A stretch of DNA of 64,000 bases from Apricaphanius iberus (taxonomy: Eukaryota; Chordata; Actinopteri; Cyprinodontiformes; Aphaniidae), in the NCBI GenBank assembly GCA_028564705.1, contig JAPXFQ010000833.1:248001-312000 (forward strand). Reading direction: 5' to 3'. The notes under the pieces are model-generated. The model had not been told where the DNA came from. It was given only the letters and a program-made list of their open reading frames with translations, and searched no databases. Positions within the stretch are counted from its first letter, which is position 1; every line of letters starts with the position of its first letter. Position numbers and translations under genes: made by a program. This document shows, piece after piece, positions 34,850-47,442 of this stretch.

Positions 34850-35571
34850 GCATGTCTTAATTTTGTGCTACCACACTCAACATACGTTTATTATTGACAA
34901 ACAACAAATGTAATTGACAGACAATATAAACTAAGAGTAATTAACACTCTAATGGCCATAAACCTGAGAGTTATGTAAAAATTGACCTTTTTTTCCCCCA
35001 AAGACGCATCATAACTCACTGCACTCTCATCATGCCTCCACCTGGTGAAGATGCGCCGAGCGCACATGATCTTAGTGGATCCTCATTAGTTTCTCATGTA
35101 GCGGTTAACCTTCCTGGAGTCCAATTAATAAAATGTACTAATCATATACAATACCACAATGATAATTGGCATTATATATGACATTTTAAAAACAAACTTC
35201 AGACATGCTGCAGTTTTAATCAGTCTATCCTGCAATACAATGTGTGCATGCAGTAGAGAGCAGCATAGGCACACTGGATGAATTACATTTATTACTGACA
35301 AATGAAAAAATAAGTCACATCATTTTAGCCAAATTTTTGTGCCAAAGAAGCATCATGGATCCATGCGCATATACCTCCTCTCTCTAGGCATGGTGCAGCT
35401 CACATTAGCATCCGCAAACTCCTCATTTGAATACTGCTGCTTGCGCCTGCTGAGAATTGCTCACGCAATCTTAGTAAATCACCTGCAAATTGAGGACAAC
35501 CCATTCGCGCAAATTTTTAGCTCCGCACGCAATTTTGCGGTCATTATCAGGAATCTTGATAAATCAGCCCC
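34850..35571. mobile_element. dispersed TIR element, short copy (B)
   Basis: It aligns to copy A: 34850-35034 with 19212-19398 and 35035-35571 with 19884-20406. It ends 'ttgataaatcagcccc' exactly as copy A does. The left 266 bp of copy A, including its left terminal repeat, are missing. Confidence 0.75.
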
Positions 35572-37369
35572 TAAATCCTCAACAGACAGCATGTATATGC
35601 TAAATTATTTTTACCCATAAACCATCATTCTTAGTCCTCAACCCCACATTTCCAAGGACCAGTGCTAATTATCTCAGTTAATTCTTGATATAACAAGGTG
35701 GTAATTCCTTTTTTAGATGATCTGAAACAATACATTTTCCCCGTATTGTGTAAAGTCTATCTTGATGCATTTTGATGTACTCTATGACCCTGGTAAAAAT
35801 AGATGAAGTATATTTTCTGTCTAAACAATCATTACTATACTTGAAACATGTTTGAAGACTAAATACAGAACGTCTGCAATAAATATATTTTGTTATTCCC
35901 AGGCTTGCAAAACAAACAACACCTGCTTCAGGACTGAGAACTCCACACAACACGATACAACACATAATCACATAATAATTCAACTATGTTCATGTATTAG
36001 AAAACAGTGAGAACATATGATATATCAGTTTCTTAGAGGAGCATCACATAGGTTGGGGGTACAGTCTGCTAAATGGGACTCAATCTAAATTTTTGGGTCA
36101 CTGATCGATTGTACAGTAAAGTTCAGCTGAAAAAGAAAAAAATTATAACAGAAAGACTTGTAGTGGAATACTATTGACCAGCCAAATGAAAGCCATGGAA
36201 CAAGATGACCAGAAAATTACTGTTCTTTTTAGTTTTGGCAAATTGGCAACAATAACAACCGTATCTATATGATAGAGCTGTAAAACACTAAAACTGAAGA
36301 TACCCTGCTGTGTTTCAATTCTATTTTATGCCCTTTAGAGCTTCATTGTTGAGGGCCTGGGAAGGTAAACAGAGCTAATGTAACCTACAAGCAGACCATC
36401 CAACTGTAACGTTAAACAACGATCTCCACTAAGGTTGAACCACAAAAAAACAAAACAACTCCCTGTTAAAGCATTAGTATAGCAATGCAAATCTAGCATG
36501 GAATGCAAATCAATTCAAAACTTGACTTGCATAAAATGAATTATATGCATCAGTGAGTAATAAAAATAAAATAGCAAACTATTAACCTGCTGAATGTGGA
36601 TATTACAGATTGCCTGACTGATCCATCGTACTCTACTCTCTGTGCATCTCTGCATGTGCTCACTGTGTGTGCATTAATACCACAGCATGAACATTTTAAA
36701 TGAATTTCATTTTTTGGCCTTTCATACTTGGGTACTAGACGCAACAGCACCAGTAATTGTTTGTAGTTACAACAAACAAGAAATATTGGCAACAAATTAA
36801 TAAAAACTCTGATCATATGCTCACAATTGCCAACGGTTCTCTTGATGTCCTCAGTGTTTCTCTGCAGGTCACCGTCCACCCATGTGGTATAAATCAATGT
36901 AATTTAGGTGGAGCACACAAACATTCACAGCTCTCCCCGTTTTCCTCTCAGTGTGTCCATATTAGCAGTCGAGAACACCCGCTGCTTATGTTATGAGACT
37001 GGCAAGTACTACTCCACATGCTTCTCAGTGGAGGAAGCCTCTTAAGTCCCCTTACCTTCGGAGAGCATGATTCGCACTCATGGCTAGCCTCTTCATGGCA
37101 CTTAAAAAGATGGGGTGGGACCGAAAAGGCTTAAAGTAGGTAGGAAAAGCAGCACAGGACAAGAGAATCACACATCTCATGGTACACTAGGAACAGAGTT
37201 TAAAGACAGATTTTTGAAGACTTTCTGGGGTCTCTTATAGGGACTTTTAGAAAATGTTGAAAAAATAAAATTAGTGTAATTAATTTGGCTTGTCAATCTA
37301 ATGACAAAATGTATTGACTGAACACCACAGTAAATCAGAACAGTCACTGCTATTTGCTTAATTGCAATG
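35572..37369. other. nothing recognised
   Basis: AT-rich DNA; no supported repeat ends, exon or RNA gene. Confidence 0.45.
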
Positions 37370-38075
37370 CACAGTTGTAGAAAAGTATTTGCCATCTCAC
37401 AGATTCCTTTTACTGTTGGCATAATCTGTCAGATTTTGAGATTAGTTTGGTTCCATTGTAGCATTTTATGTCTCATTTTATTCCCATCATTTTGGTCAGT
37501 AGTGTTACTACTTTTCTAGTCTACTAACGCTGTTCTGCTATTGGACAGCTGTTTTCTCATACATAGCTGTTTTCTAATTTACTTACCTGTCTAAGATAAA
37601 GTAATCAAAGTCTCCAGTAGTGTCTTAGTTCCGTTACTCCATCTCAGATCTGTTCTCACGTAAGTTTCTGCTGTACATTTCTGTTCATTTTCCCAAAGCT
37701 ACCGCCTTCCTCTTCTCCAACAACATCAAAACTGGACGTGTTTGGTTTGTTGTCACACTTAAGTTCTTTAGATCTTTACAAAAATAATATACATAATCTT
37801 TGCTAAATACAAGTTGCAGCTTTTATTGAGTTAAATTATGTGTTATCTCTATTTTATCCTTTTTTCAATTTCACTAGCCACTACCAGATACGATTAAGAC
37901 CAAGCCTAAAGAATTGAGAAATCATATGTAAATGTACCTGTCTAACAACATCAAGTTGGTAAAAGATTTTAAAAAGTTCTGAAGAAACTCAAGAACAGAT
38001 GGCAACACCTGAATTCTTATCTTGCCATTGATTATCAATACTATTGACCAAGTATGGCTTATGTTTGTAGAATTT
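37370..38075 (+). mobile_element. heavily decayed Tc1-like element
   Basis: 'gtagaaaagtatttgcc' (about 37377) resembles a Tc1 end. 'gtcacacttaagttcttta' (37751) and 'gaaactcaagaacagatgg' (37982) resemble the UTR and the start of the transposase reading of another fish Tc1 family. A stretch from about 37440 to 37740 does not fit and may be inserted. No open frame survives. Confidence 0.4.
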
Positions 38076-41000
38076 GCATCAAAAGCAAGAAAGATACAAA
38101 TATGTCTTTGGCTAAATTGAATTGATTGTAAAATAAAATTACAAGGAGAGACTCTACATCATGCTTCTTTAAAAGCCAGATAGTGACCTTTAATGAATAC
38201 ATTTTCTAAATATACAGCTTTTCAAAGTGAATACAAGGCAGTGAATCTGTGCTTTGTGCAACACAAAAATTGGGATTTGAAAGTAAGGATAATGAAGCAG
38301 ATGCCCAGTGCTCAGCACTACATCAGGGTTTCTACTCTGTTGTTCCAAAAAGAACTGCCTGACCTGATTTGTTGAAGATCAAATAAATGTTAAGTATGAG
38401 CCATAAGTAGAACATATTTAATAATGTATTTTTTTCTACAATTGTGCAAATGCAGATATTTCATAGAAATATATATTTTTAGATATATTTTTGCCATTAA
38501 CAGGCCATCTCTTCCTCAGGGGAAGAAACAACAATGATTTGTTTCACCTGTTGGTCGAAGAACTTGCACATCACTGTTGCCTTTCAGAATGGAACATAAT
38601 AATGTTTAATTCGAGTGCTTGAGAAGTCTTTTGAAAAAGTGATTTGAAACTGGCCGACTTAAGTTGTGTTGGAGAAGGGAGTAAAAGCTGCAAGACAAGT
38701 TAAACCTGAAGTCATTTTTATCTGAAAAAAAAAACAACAAAAAAACATTCTGAACCACAAACGTCTGTTGGCAAATCTCATTTTTAGCGTGACCACCCCC
38801 CCCACAACTAAAACGCGTCTCCCATGATTTAAAGAGTTCTTAAGCGACTCTCTACATTTATTCTCTACAACCATTTGATTTTCTTTAAAATCTTCTGATA
38901 TCCACTTGCTCTTTGCTGCATAACACTCTCCATCTGTTCCTTTATGCCACTCTCCATCTCATGCAGTATGGCATATCTGCTTGGTTTGTCTTCTCTGAAA
39001 ATATCGATGCCATCTGCTGGAGGTACCATCACAGAGTGATGCATGACACTGTAACAAAAGAGCATTGAGCATTTCTATGAGCGGACCCTGCAGGAGCTAG
39101 AGGCTCTGATCCTGACATTATTTTCCCACTGTGTTTCTCAAAGAGGTTCTCTGGTCATTACTGTCACAAACTGATACTGCATGAAACAACATTGATCCAT
39201 CCATTAACACTGAAGATCTGTCTTGGAACATCTTTTTACGCCCCCTCACATGCAGTCAAATAAATAAATTAGAACAAGCAGTCTGATTGATTGATAGTTT
39301 GTGAGATTGAAAGATTCTTTTGAAAATAAGCTTTTCGCAGGCATTAAATATACGTACATTTAAAGTTCTCAAAAATGTGATTTTCATTCAAAAAACTTTA
39401 GGTTTAATATATGATGTTGCAAAAACACAATCAAATCTGTTAATGTTCTGCTTAAAATGTGCCTTATGTCTAAACCTTTATCAGGTTACATATATAGTAT
39501 CCAATATGTAAACTTGATTAATGTTAAATTGGCCTGGTATATATTGGCATCTGTTTATTTAAAACAAATATTTTACACTCCAAACCATTACTAAACCAAA
39601 CCTTCCAATACTACATGTCCCTTCAGGTAGTTCTAGCTATTAAAACAATAAATTGTGCAGTATTTTTTTTTTTTTTTTAGATAATTTGTTTTTGGTGGAT
39701 TTTAATTTCAGGCATGTTACAAAATTATAGTATACCTTAGCTGAGCTCTGAAATTGTTTATAAAAACTTTTATCTTCCCTCTGTATGCTTGTTACATCAG
39801 TGTGCATTTTTTTTCTTAATTCAAAAACTAAATGGTTGAATGATAAGTGATGTGCATAAATTTCAGAAGCAAATTATCAAATAATTTCTTAATTCTTTCA
39901 CTTGTGCTCTAGTATTGGTCTCTGTGAAAAAGTCAAGACAGAACTTAATGCAGCGGTCATGTCAGAGAGATGTGATAAATATTTCCCTGTGGAATACAAT
40001 AACTGCCGCTATTCAATTAGCCATCAGTTAAGTAATCTTACACGTCCGCACGTTCTATTCATTCTTAACGTTTTAATTACTGCGTATATAAAATTGCTCA
40101 GAAGTAAGACATTTCTTATTCTGTTGTGACAGGGCAAGGAGACGTTGCTGCTGTAAGAAGCAGTGAGGGAAAATGTGCTGAACTACGCATCAGAAAGATC
40201 AATTGTCTTGCAGGTTTTTCTGCAGCTCCTTCAAGTTTTAATGTATTAACTTCTTTTTTCTTTTTTTTATTGGGCCACATTTGTCAGCCTCCCCTTCCAT
40301 GCGAGCTGATGCTGTTTTTACCCTTGTTCGTATCTCTGACACACCAACGGGTTTGAGGTGCTTCAGAAAAGCTGCTTTATCATTCAGCTCAATTAAATGT
40401 AGATTTTAACAAAAAGTTTTAATTGGTGCCGTTTCTTCTTTACCTTGGAGCCTTTTGACAAAGTCATCATAGAGATTTGGAGAGATAGAGGAGCTGATGA
40501 TTGTCTCCTGCCCTTCGCTTCCTCTTCCTCCTCATTTCGCATGTGTTTCGATGAGTCATCATCATGTGACTGTGCCAGATTCTCATCAGTTCTCTGCACC
40601 TGCTGTTAGTTTCCACATTGTTAGTCTGACAAACACCAAACATTATCAACGTTGAAAGGTAGATATTGCATTGTATCATCCAAAATAACAGCAATGGTGC
40701 ACACTCCTGTGGGGCATTTATGGTGACAACATGTAGCCCTAGTTAATTATCACTGTATTTGGATGAGCTTTTACAAGTGATATATGCTCATAAAGTAATG
40801 CACATCAGCAAGTGGACCTGGACTTGATAGGCATGTTTGCCTTTTTATGCATTCAAAGCACACTCTTATTTGTATAAATTATAAAGTATACAGACAGAAA
40901 ACGTAATGCAAGGCATATGATCAATTTTCTGCATTTAAAATTCTGAATAGAAAAAAAAGTTCAGGGTATCTACCATTCTTGCTAAAAAAGTGTTTTTTTT

Positions 41001-41344
41001 CTCCCTGCAGCTAGAACGACGTTGAACACATCGAAACCATTTATGTTTTAGAAACATTTTCTAACTATATTAAAATGATCAAGAATCACAGCATGACATA
41101 TATAATGATGCATTATAATGTTCTTCACATTAGAAGGTAGTGCTGTGTCCACATTAGAACAAAGATTTATCTCAAAGCGAAAGACAGCGTAACGCCAGGA
41201 TGATTTCTTTGTTGGACAATTGATGAGCGTTGTAAACATATGACCAGATGGATTTTTGAAGTTTTACACTTTCACAATTGATTTTCTTCTTCATCTTTGA
41301 AACATACAAGAGTGGGCATAGACAGCAGAGGAAAGAAATGCAGA
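38076..41344. other. no confirmed feature
   Basis: It contains a poly(T) run at 39663-39678. The part 39900-40130 has balanced composition and TAATTA-type words and could be conserved non-coding DNA. No exons are supported. Confidence 0.35.
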
Positions 41345-41425
41345 AGGGGGAGAATTGAACCCAGCTGTGTAAAGGCTACTGTATATGGGATTGGCCATTC
41401 TACCACCACACCGCAGGTCACCCCT
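41345..41425 (-). repeat. tRNA-derived SINE head
   Basis: On the minus strand 'tgcggtgtggtggtagaatg' and 'gctgggttcaattctcccc' are spaced like the A and B boxes of RNA polymerase III promoters. The 3' half of a tRNA fold is not present, so this is a SINE fragment and not a tRNA gene. Confidence 0.45.
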
Positions 41426-42929
41426 AACTGTATTTTTTAATCAGTTTTTCCATTTCAGCAAGTTTTTCTTCCAGCAATTCAACAAATAATTTTTTTTATT
41501 TAGGGGATGTTCAGGTTGAAACTATTGAATGAGTTCAAAGTGAACTTCAACCAAATCATGTATTCTGGCTGAAATCCCAGAAGTTATAACGAGAAGCAGG
41601 CATATAAAAAAAATTTCAATTTCACATTTTTTGACGATGATGAGCAGGTCTTATCATACAAAGCTGCAAGTTCATTTTAATTTAACATCCAGCACAAAGA
41701 GAAGCCTCCCACAAACAAGGACCAGTTTTAATTCAGACCAAGAGTAGAGATGTAATTGGAAAGCTTAATTGGGAAGATGGCATCTTGTTAATTGAATTCA
41801 CAGGCTAAAGAAAAAAAGAAACTGAAGTTGGGACAATGACACAGTGACATTGATAGATTGGGTGTGGAGAGGAGCCATACGGCAAAAGACGCTGACAGAT
41901 AAACAGCGAAAACAATGCAGAGAGGCAAACATTAGTGTACACACAAGATGAAGAGAGAATAGAAGAGTTGGACAACAGAGCACTTAAATGAAACAAATAA
42001 TTTTCTGAGAGCAAGGGAATGGCATGAAAGAAATTTAAAGTGTAAGACTTGGAGAGACAAGAGAGGGAGAATGCTTAGGGAAGAGATAATTATTGGTATG
42101 AAAAAGCTGTTAAAACCGAAAGCATAGTATACACATATGTACCTATAGATACTGTATGAACGTTGTGTATACAATTAATGTAAAGTGCTGCTGAGTTCAG
42201 TTTTTTAAGGTTCCTTAATATAAGCAAAGCCTGATTAAAGGGTGAATAAAATACTCAAAAAGATTGTTTAGCCCTATTAAAAGTAGTATCTACAGTACTA
42301 CACTACTTTTAATAGAGATACACAACCTTATATAATATACTAATCTTCTATAAATAAAACCTGGCATTACAATACATGGGTAAAGAAAGAAAAGTTTGAT
42401 TTCCTAAAAAAACATTTTTCCTAAAAAAAATCCAGAAAACTTCATACTAAACCGTAAAATGATTCAGCTGGGCTGTTGGCTTCATCAGCAGCTCTCCAGG
42501 TACCAAATGTCTAATACCAAAGCAAAGTAAAACTTAGAAAAGCTTAGTATGACTAAAAAGTCAAAGACTAAATGAAAATGTCAAAAACTATCGTCAAAAA
42601 AGTCTAAATTAGAAAGCATAAAAGTTCCTGCAAAAAAGAATATCAATAAATTGACAAAAAGAAGGGCTTAAGATGAAAGGATTTATTATTATAACTCAGT
42701 GATTTAGTCTGTTCTGCCTTGTCCTGCCTGCAGTGATTACTTAACATGAATGGGTTGTCATTATTTAATGGGTAAGCAGAGATTCAGTTGAAGAACCTGA
42801 AGTGACCTTGAAGTGAGTTTGGTCTGAAGCTTAACCAGCGGAGCAGCAAATCTTTAAGATAATATTATTGCCGATAAAATAATAAATAAATAACATTTTA
42901 AAGTACCTTACAAAAGTCTGCGTAGGTTA
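41426..42929. other. unassigned, purine-rich part and one perfect hairpin
   Basis: 41700-42090 is purine-rich on the + strand. A perfect 14-bp stem (42274-42287 with 42302-42315) encloses a 14-nt loop. No gene is supported. Confidence 0.4.
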
Positions 42930-43145
42930 ACACAGACTAAAAACCAATTTGGGGGGACATGGTACATGTACATTGGACCATGTAGTAGCACTGATGCTTC
43001 GTAGCAACACGGTGCTGGATTTGAAACCCAGACTGGGGTCTTTCTGCATGGAGTTTGCATGTTCTCTCTGTGTTTGCTTGAGCTCTCTCCAGGTACCTTG
43101 GCTTCTTCCCAAATCACAAAACATGACTGTTAAAAACTGAAGCTT
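42930..43145 (+). repeat. SINE / LINE-tail dispersed repeat
   Basis: A tRNA-like B box ('gctggatttgaaacccag') is followed by 'tctttctgcatggagtttgc', 'atgttctctctgtg' and 'ctctctccaggtacc' with 'ggcttcttccc'. This is the word order of a very abundant teleost repeat whose distal part appears at 48000-48132. Confidence 0.75.
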
Positions 43146-44083
43146 AAGCTGCACCACACCACCTAAAAACACTTTTACTTAAGTGAATAATGACTATGTT
43201 TTTATATAAAAATATTGAAAATATTTAAAGTGCTAGGCACCCTATTTCAGCTGCATATGTTAATCAAAATTTATACATTTTAGTGTAATAAAAATACATC
43301 AAAGAATGATCTTGGACTACTTAAAGGGACTATACATAAGCTTAAGCACAAATAAAAATATAAAATTTCTTCCTCATACGCTCGAACAATTCTCTAATCA
43401 GTAGAATGAGCCCTGGCCGTTTCTCTCCAGTTGCCTCTATATACCTGTAAATTCACTTAAATAGCGAGTGATTGGGTCAAAAAAGCAGATTTCCTGAGTG
43501 CTCTCCAGGTAATCCTGTTCAGTGGGGTCATGTCCGTTCACACTCAAGTGTAGCATACACTATCTCCATCATAAACAATCATGGAGAAAGAGGTAACTGA
43601 ATAATGGATTCAGGTGAGCATAAGAAGAGAGCAGCTTTTATTACCAGCAAATCTTGAGCCCAGACCCCAACTAAACTTTATCAACAGTAACATTTCTTTC
43701 CTCAGTTGAATTCATGGCTGCAAATCAGTAAATTATCCAGGATGGGTCTGACTCAGCTGTTGTTTATGTTCGTTCAGGAGTGAGCTCTGACACAGCAATT
43801 GCGCCTCATGCAAGAGTTTACCATTCAAGCTGCAGTTACGCCTTTCACATGAAGAGGCACTCGTGAGCAAACAACTGTCAAACTTCACATAGTTGCCTCA
43901 ACATTAATACATGTTTCATGGAGAGTAAGATATGATGACTCATCGCCTATTTCTAATGGTGGATTTGCATGAGTCTCTACCATGGTGATCTATGAACTTG
44001 GCAAAGTCTGTCTGCTTCGTGGTGGACTATAAAGTGGTTTCATAAATAGCAAGAGGTAAATAAATAAATCATCAGTTGTTTCC
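43146..44083. other. nothing recognised
   Basis: AT-rich, no supported gene or repeat boundary. Confidence 0.45.
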
Positions 44084-44340
44084 TACACACAAAAATTAAA
44101 GGAGCACTTTAAAGAACCACATTAGATACATCAGATCTCAATATGAAGTTTGATATCTATACAAATAATGACAGGGCAATGTCTTAGGAAAAAAAGGATG
44201 CCAAGTCTTTTAATGGAAATATAAGTTTTCAGCCTACAGAGGGCTCAATTGTGTAGACACCCAAAAATCAGAGTCAAATGAAGATTTGGCAGGCTAGTCC
44301 ATTTTTTCAAAAACTTAATTTCTGCAACTCAAAATGCTTT

Positions 44341-44371
44341 TCAGTATCTTGTGTGGCCCCCCACGAGCTTG
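44341..44371 (-). pseudogene. detached last codons of the same Tc1 transposase
   Basis: Minus-strand reading from 44371 gives QARGG in phase with the upstream frame across the removed insert. A run of six G (family expectation five) then shifts the frame. In the shifted frame the last residues are HTRY and a stop at 44341-44343, the usual C-terminus of the family. So the gene has two lesions: the insertion and a one-base slip. Confidence 0.8.
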
Positions 44372-44377
44372 TATGCA

Positions 44378-44380
<3 letters not shown>
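44372..44380. repeat. target-site duplication, left copy
   Basis: TATGCATGC, identical to 46450-46458. It abuts the poly(T)/poly(A) end of the insert. Confidence 0.8.
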
Positions 44381-44408
<28 letters not shown>

Positions 44409-46449
44409 CGTGTCCTGTCTAGCAGTATGCTACTCAGAATTGGTGTCTGAGTACCAAGTACAAGCCCAACAGTTTTACTTTCCCAAGCAGAGTATTACAG
44501 CTTCGCTGTAGTACGCCACTTGATGTATATGTATGAAAAATCTTTATTAGTGATTACTGTGGGTTCAATTTCCTGACGTCATGGACATTAAACTGAGACA
44601 AGAAGGGAGAAAGGAAGAAGGTGAAGAAAAGAAACCGGACCAACAGAGGGGCGAACCGACGACACAAGACAGGGAGGCAAATAAAGAACACAAGAAAACA
44701 TCCCAGTCCTCCACCTCTGCCGGACGGCAGAGAAACAGTAATACAAAACAAAAACAACAAACTGTACAGAACCAAACCAATAGTTCGGATCTGGTAGAAT
44801 AAACAAAGAATTACACATTCACTACACACAAGCATTGATTAATGAACATAATACAAATGTTTCTGGTAAGCTCCTGTGAACAACTAACTAATGATGATAA
44901 CCTCAGCTTAAGATATGTCCGTCCTCACCTATGTCCCCACACCTATGTGTGTGCGAGCATGCAGGTCTGAATAAGGTTTCCCCATGCAAGTGATTGATAG
45001 CTGGTGTAAGGAACCGTCAATCTGTCCTACAGGAATCGGCACAGACATGGAGGAGGCAAGAGATGTATGCATCCAGCGTCCCACAGAGTACAGAGTCCAC
45101 AGGCGGATCAGCGCAGGGTCGATCACCCACCAAGAGAGGAACAGATGGAAGTCCCAGGGGAGCACCCACCAGCCGCGATGCTGGGGCCCGAGAGATCGCA
45201 GTGACGAGCCCACGGGCTCCGCCGGTAACCGGCTACGCCAGGGCGGGCCCGGACCAGGAACCGGAGGCCACGGGGACCAGGGGCACCCCGCCCCCCAGCG
45301 GGGCCCCAACCAGGGACCAGCCGACAAGGGCCCCCCGCCCCGCCCCGCAGGCAAGGAGGACCCGCAGCCAACCGACGGACAACACACGCCGCCGCCACCC
45401 CGGACCAGTACCCACCGCCAACAACCCGGCCCGCCTCCACACATCCACACGCCAGGGAGCCACAGCAAGAGCCACAGCGGATGTACGCCCTCCCCAGGCC
45501 GCGCCCAGCCGGCACCTGGACATCCAGATCTTCCAGCTCCAGGGTCCAGATCCCGCCCCACGTGGGGCGCCAAGATCAGGGGCCCAGCCAATGCCGGACA
45601 GCCCCACCAGGTGAACAGACCAGCCAGCTGAAGTCCTGGAACCGGCAGGAGGACAGAGGCATAGGGATGGGGAGAAAATAACTGGGGTGACCATTGCCAA
45701 CCCCAGGGAGCCAGCTCCCCTGCTGACTCCAATAGGCACCCCCGTTCGGCCCGATCCACCAGGGGTGGGAGGCCCCAGCACGTCCAGTCGGGGCCCATGG
45801 CACCCGGTACCGCCGAGCCCCATGGGGGCCCCGGCAATCCACCAGCCCCCATGCCAGGGGCATACCTAAATCCTCCCCAACATTCACACTGCTAACAAAA
45901 CACATGTCACTAGACACCCAGGTTGAGTTTATCCCCCCCTCACCCTCAACGCCCTCCCCCCCCCGTCCCAAGCGCACCCCGTTAAAAAGAGCGCCTGTGC
46001 TAGATGGTAAAAAGCCTCCCCGCCAATAAGAGACGCCCCAGGCACCGCCAGCGTCCGAGGACCCCCGGGCCGAGGCCGGAACCCGGCGCACCACCGACTC
46101 GGGTACCCCGGACATGCCGCGCCAGGCCCGTGAGCAGACCGAAGTCCCGGGCGGCCAATCCCCAGGCCGACATCCTCCAGCCTTGCTACTACCGCCCGAT
46201 GGCCGGGTGGCAACAGAACCCAGCACGTCCACCCACCAGCCCACACCCCACCAACCGGTCAGTCACCGTGGAGGCCGACCAACAACAGCCAGAGCCCCGC
46301 ACCCCCGCGAGGGCTAAGACCAAGACCCAGGAGCCATGTCCAGTGTCAATATAGCCGATCGGGCCCGGAGACGCAGGCCACCCGCCACGGCCTCTCGCCG
46401 ACGCCCGGACGCGGCAAGCGGCCACCGGGGAGCAAGCGACAGGAACGGA
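44381..46449 (-). mobile_element. GC-rich poly(A)-tailed retro-insertion of unknown family, nested in the Tc1 gene
   Basis: On the minus strand the insert begins at 46449, is extremely GC- and CpG-rich to about 45000, becomes AT-richer to 44407, and ends in 26 A (26 T on the + strand, 44381-44406). TATGCATGC lies directly outside both ends (44372-44380 and 46450-46458; up to 11 bp if the T's are shared). A poly(A) tail with short direct repeats is the mark of L1-type target-primed retrotransposition. AATAAA occurs about 140 bp before the tail. No reverse-transcriptase, endonuclease or tRNA-like motif is seen. Overlapping long open frames on both strands (307 and 222 codons minus, 215 and 206 plus; Pro/Gly/Arg/Trp-rich) reflect lack of stops in GC-rich DNA. 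It could be a non-autonomous element, a 5' LINE segment or a retrocopy of an unknown RNA. Confidence 0.8.
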
Positions 46450-46458
46450 TATGCATGC
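46450..46458. repeat. target-site duplication, right copy
   Basis: TATGCATGC at the 5' end of the insert. It belongs to the transposase coding sequence, which resumes with TTGACAACG. Confidence 0.8.
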
Positions 46459-47442
46459 TTGACAACGTCGGGGCATGCTCCCAATGAGACGACGGATGGT
46501 GTCTTTTGGCATTTCCTCCCAGATCTGTGTGAGGGCATCCCTGAGCTGTTGTACAGTCTGAGGAGCAACCTGGCGGCGCCTAATGGACCAAAACATAATG
46601 TCCCACAGACATTCTACTGGGTTTGAGTCAGGGGATTGTGAAGGCCTTTCAATTGTTTCAATTCTTTCATCCTCCAGGTACTGCCTGCAATCTCTTGCCA
46701 CATGAGGCCAGGCATTGTCGTGCATTAGGAGGAAACCATGACCTACTGCACCAGCGTAGGTTCTGACAATTGGTTCAAGGATTTCATCTCGATACCTTAT
46801 GGCAGTCAGAGCACCATTTCGTAGGCAGTAGAGGTCTGCGCATCCCTCCATGAATATGCCTCCCCAGACCATCACTGACCCACCACCAAACCTGTCATGT
46901 TGAACGACATTGCAGGCAGTATAATGTTCTTCTTGTTTTCTCCAAACTCTTTCACTATCACAGGTGCTCAGGGTGAACCTGCTCTCGTCTATAAAAAGTA
47001 CAGGGCGCCAGTGGCAGACTTGCCAATTCTGGTGTTCTTGAGCAAATGCCAGTCGAGCTCCACAGTGCTGGGCAGTGAGCACAGGGCCCGCTACAGGACG
47101 TCGGGCCCTCAGGCCATCTTCATGAAGTCTGTTCCTGATTGTTTGGGTAGAGATATTAACACCAGTGGCCCTCTGGAGGTCATTCTGTAGGGCAAGAGAA
47201 GTGCTCAGCCTGTTCCGCTTTGCTCGAAGGAGCAGGTATCGGTCCTGCTGATGGGTTGAGGACCTTCTATGGCCCCGTCCAGCTCTTCGAGAATAACCAC
47301 CAGTCTCCTGAAATCTCCTCCATGTTCTGGAGATTGTGCTGGGAGACACATTAAACCTTCTTGCTGCAGCACGTGTGGATGTGCCATCCTGGAGAAGTTG
47401 GACAACCTGTGCAACTTCTGTAGGGTTAAGGAATCGCCTCAT
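46450..47442 (-). pseudogene. Tc1-like transposase, nearly complete DD34E, split by an insertion at codon about 331
   Basis: From the ATG at 47442 the frame is open without any stop to the insertion. Residues 1-60 form the first helix-turn-helix (NPTEVAQVVQLLQDG, then RRFNVSPSTISRTWRRF), and about 75-115 form the second (GVNISTQTIRNRLHEDG). Catalytic residues are D152 (LFIDESRF), D242 (MHDNAWPH) and E277 (NPVECLWD), a DD34E spacing diagnostic of Tc1. After MPRRCQACI (residues 323-331) the natural frame would run to the short end in 44341-44371, but a GC-rich insertion intervenes and adds an unrelated reading of about 86 codons. An intact frame on a decayed element suggests fairly recent activity. 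The enzyme cuts and pastes its own element at TA sites. Confidence 0.9.

Noticed and set aside
38865..39065. A short minus-strand frame with charged helical-looking sequence
   Set aside because: 66 codons with no start context, splice sites or family match that I can defend.
41345..41425. A tRNA gene on the minus strand
   Set aside because: A and B box-like words exist, but the acceptor and T stems cannot be paired; it is a SINE head.
44984..45631. Proline-rich plus-strand frames of 215 and 206 codons
   Set aside because: Two overlapping plus-strand frames and the minus-strand frame cannot all be genes, and none has a recognisable motif.
44929..45852. A 307-codon minus-strand open frame rich in Gly, Pro, Trp and Arg
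   Set aside because: It lies wholly in the GC-rich insert, where several other frames on both strands are equally open. Composition explains the lack of stops and no domain is seen.
46189..46449. C-terminal extension of the Tc1 transposase frame
   Set aside because: These residues come from the retro-insertion read in frame by chance. The true end of the protein is at 44341-44371.
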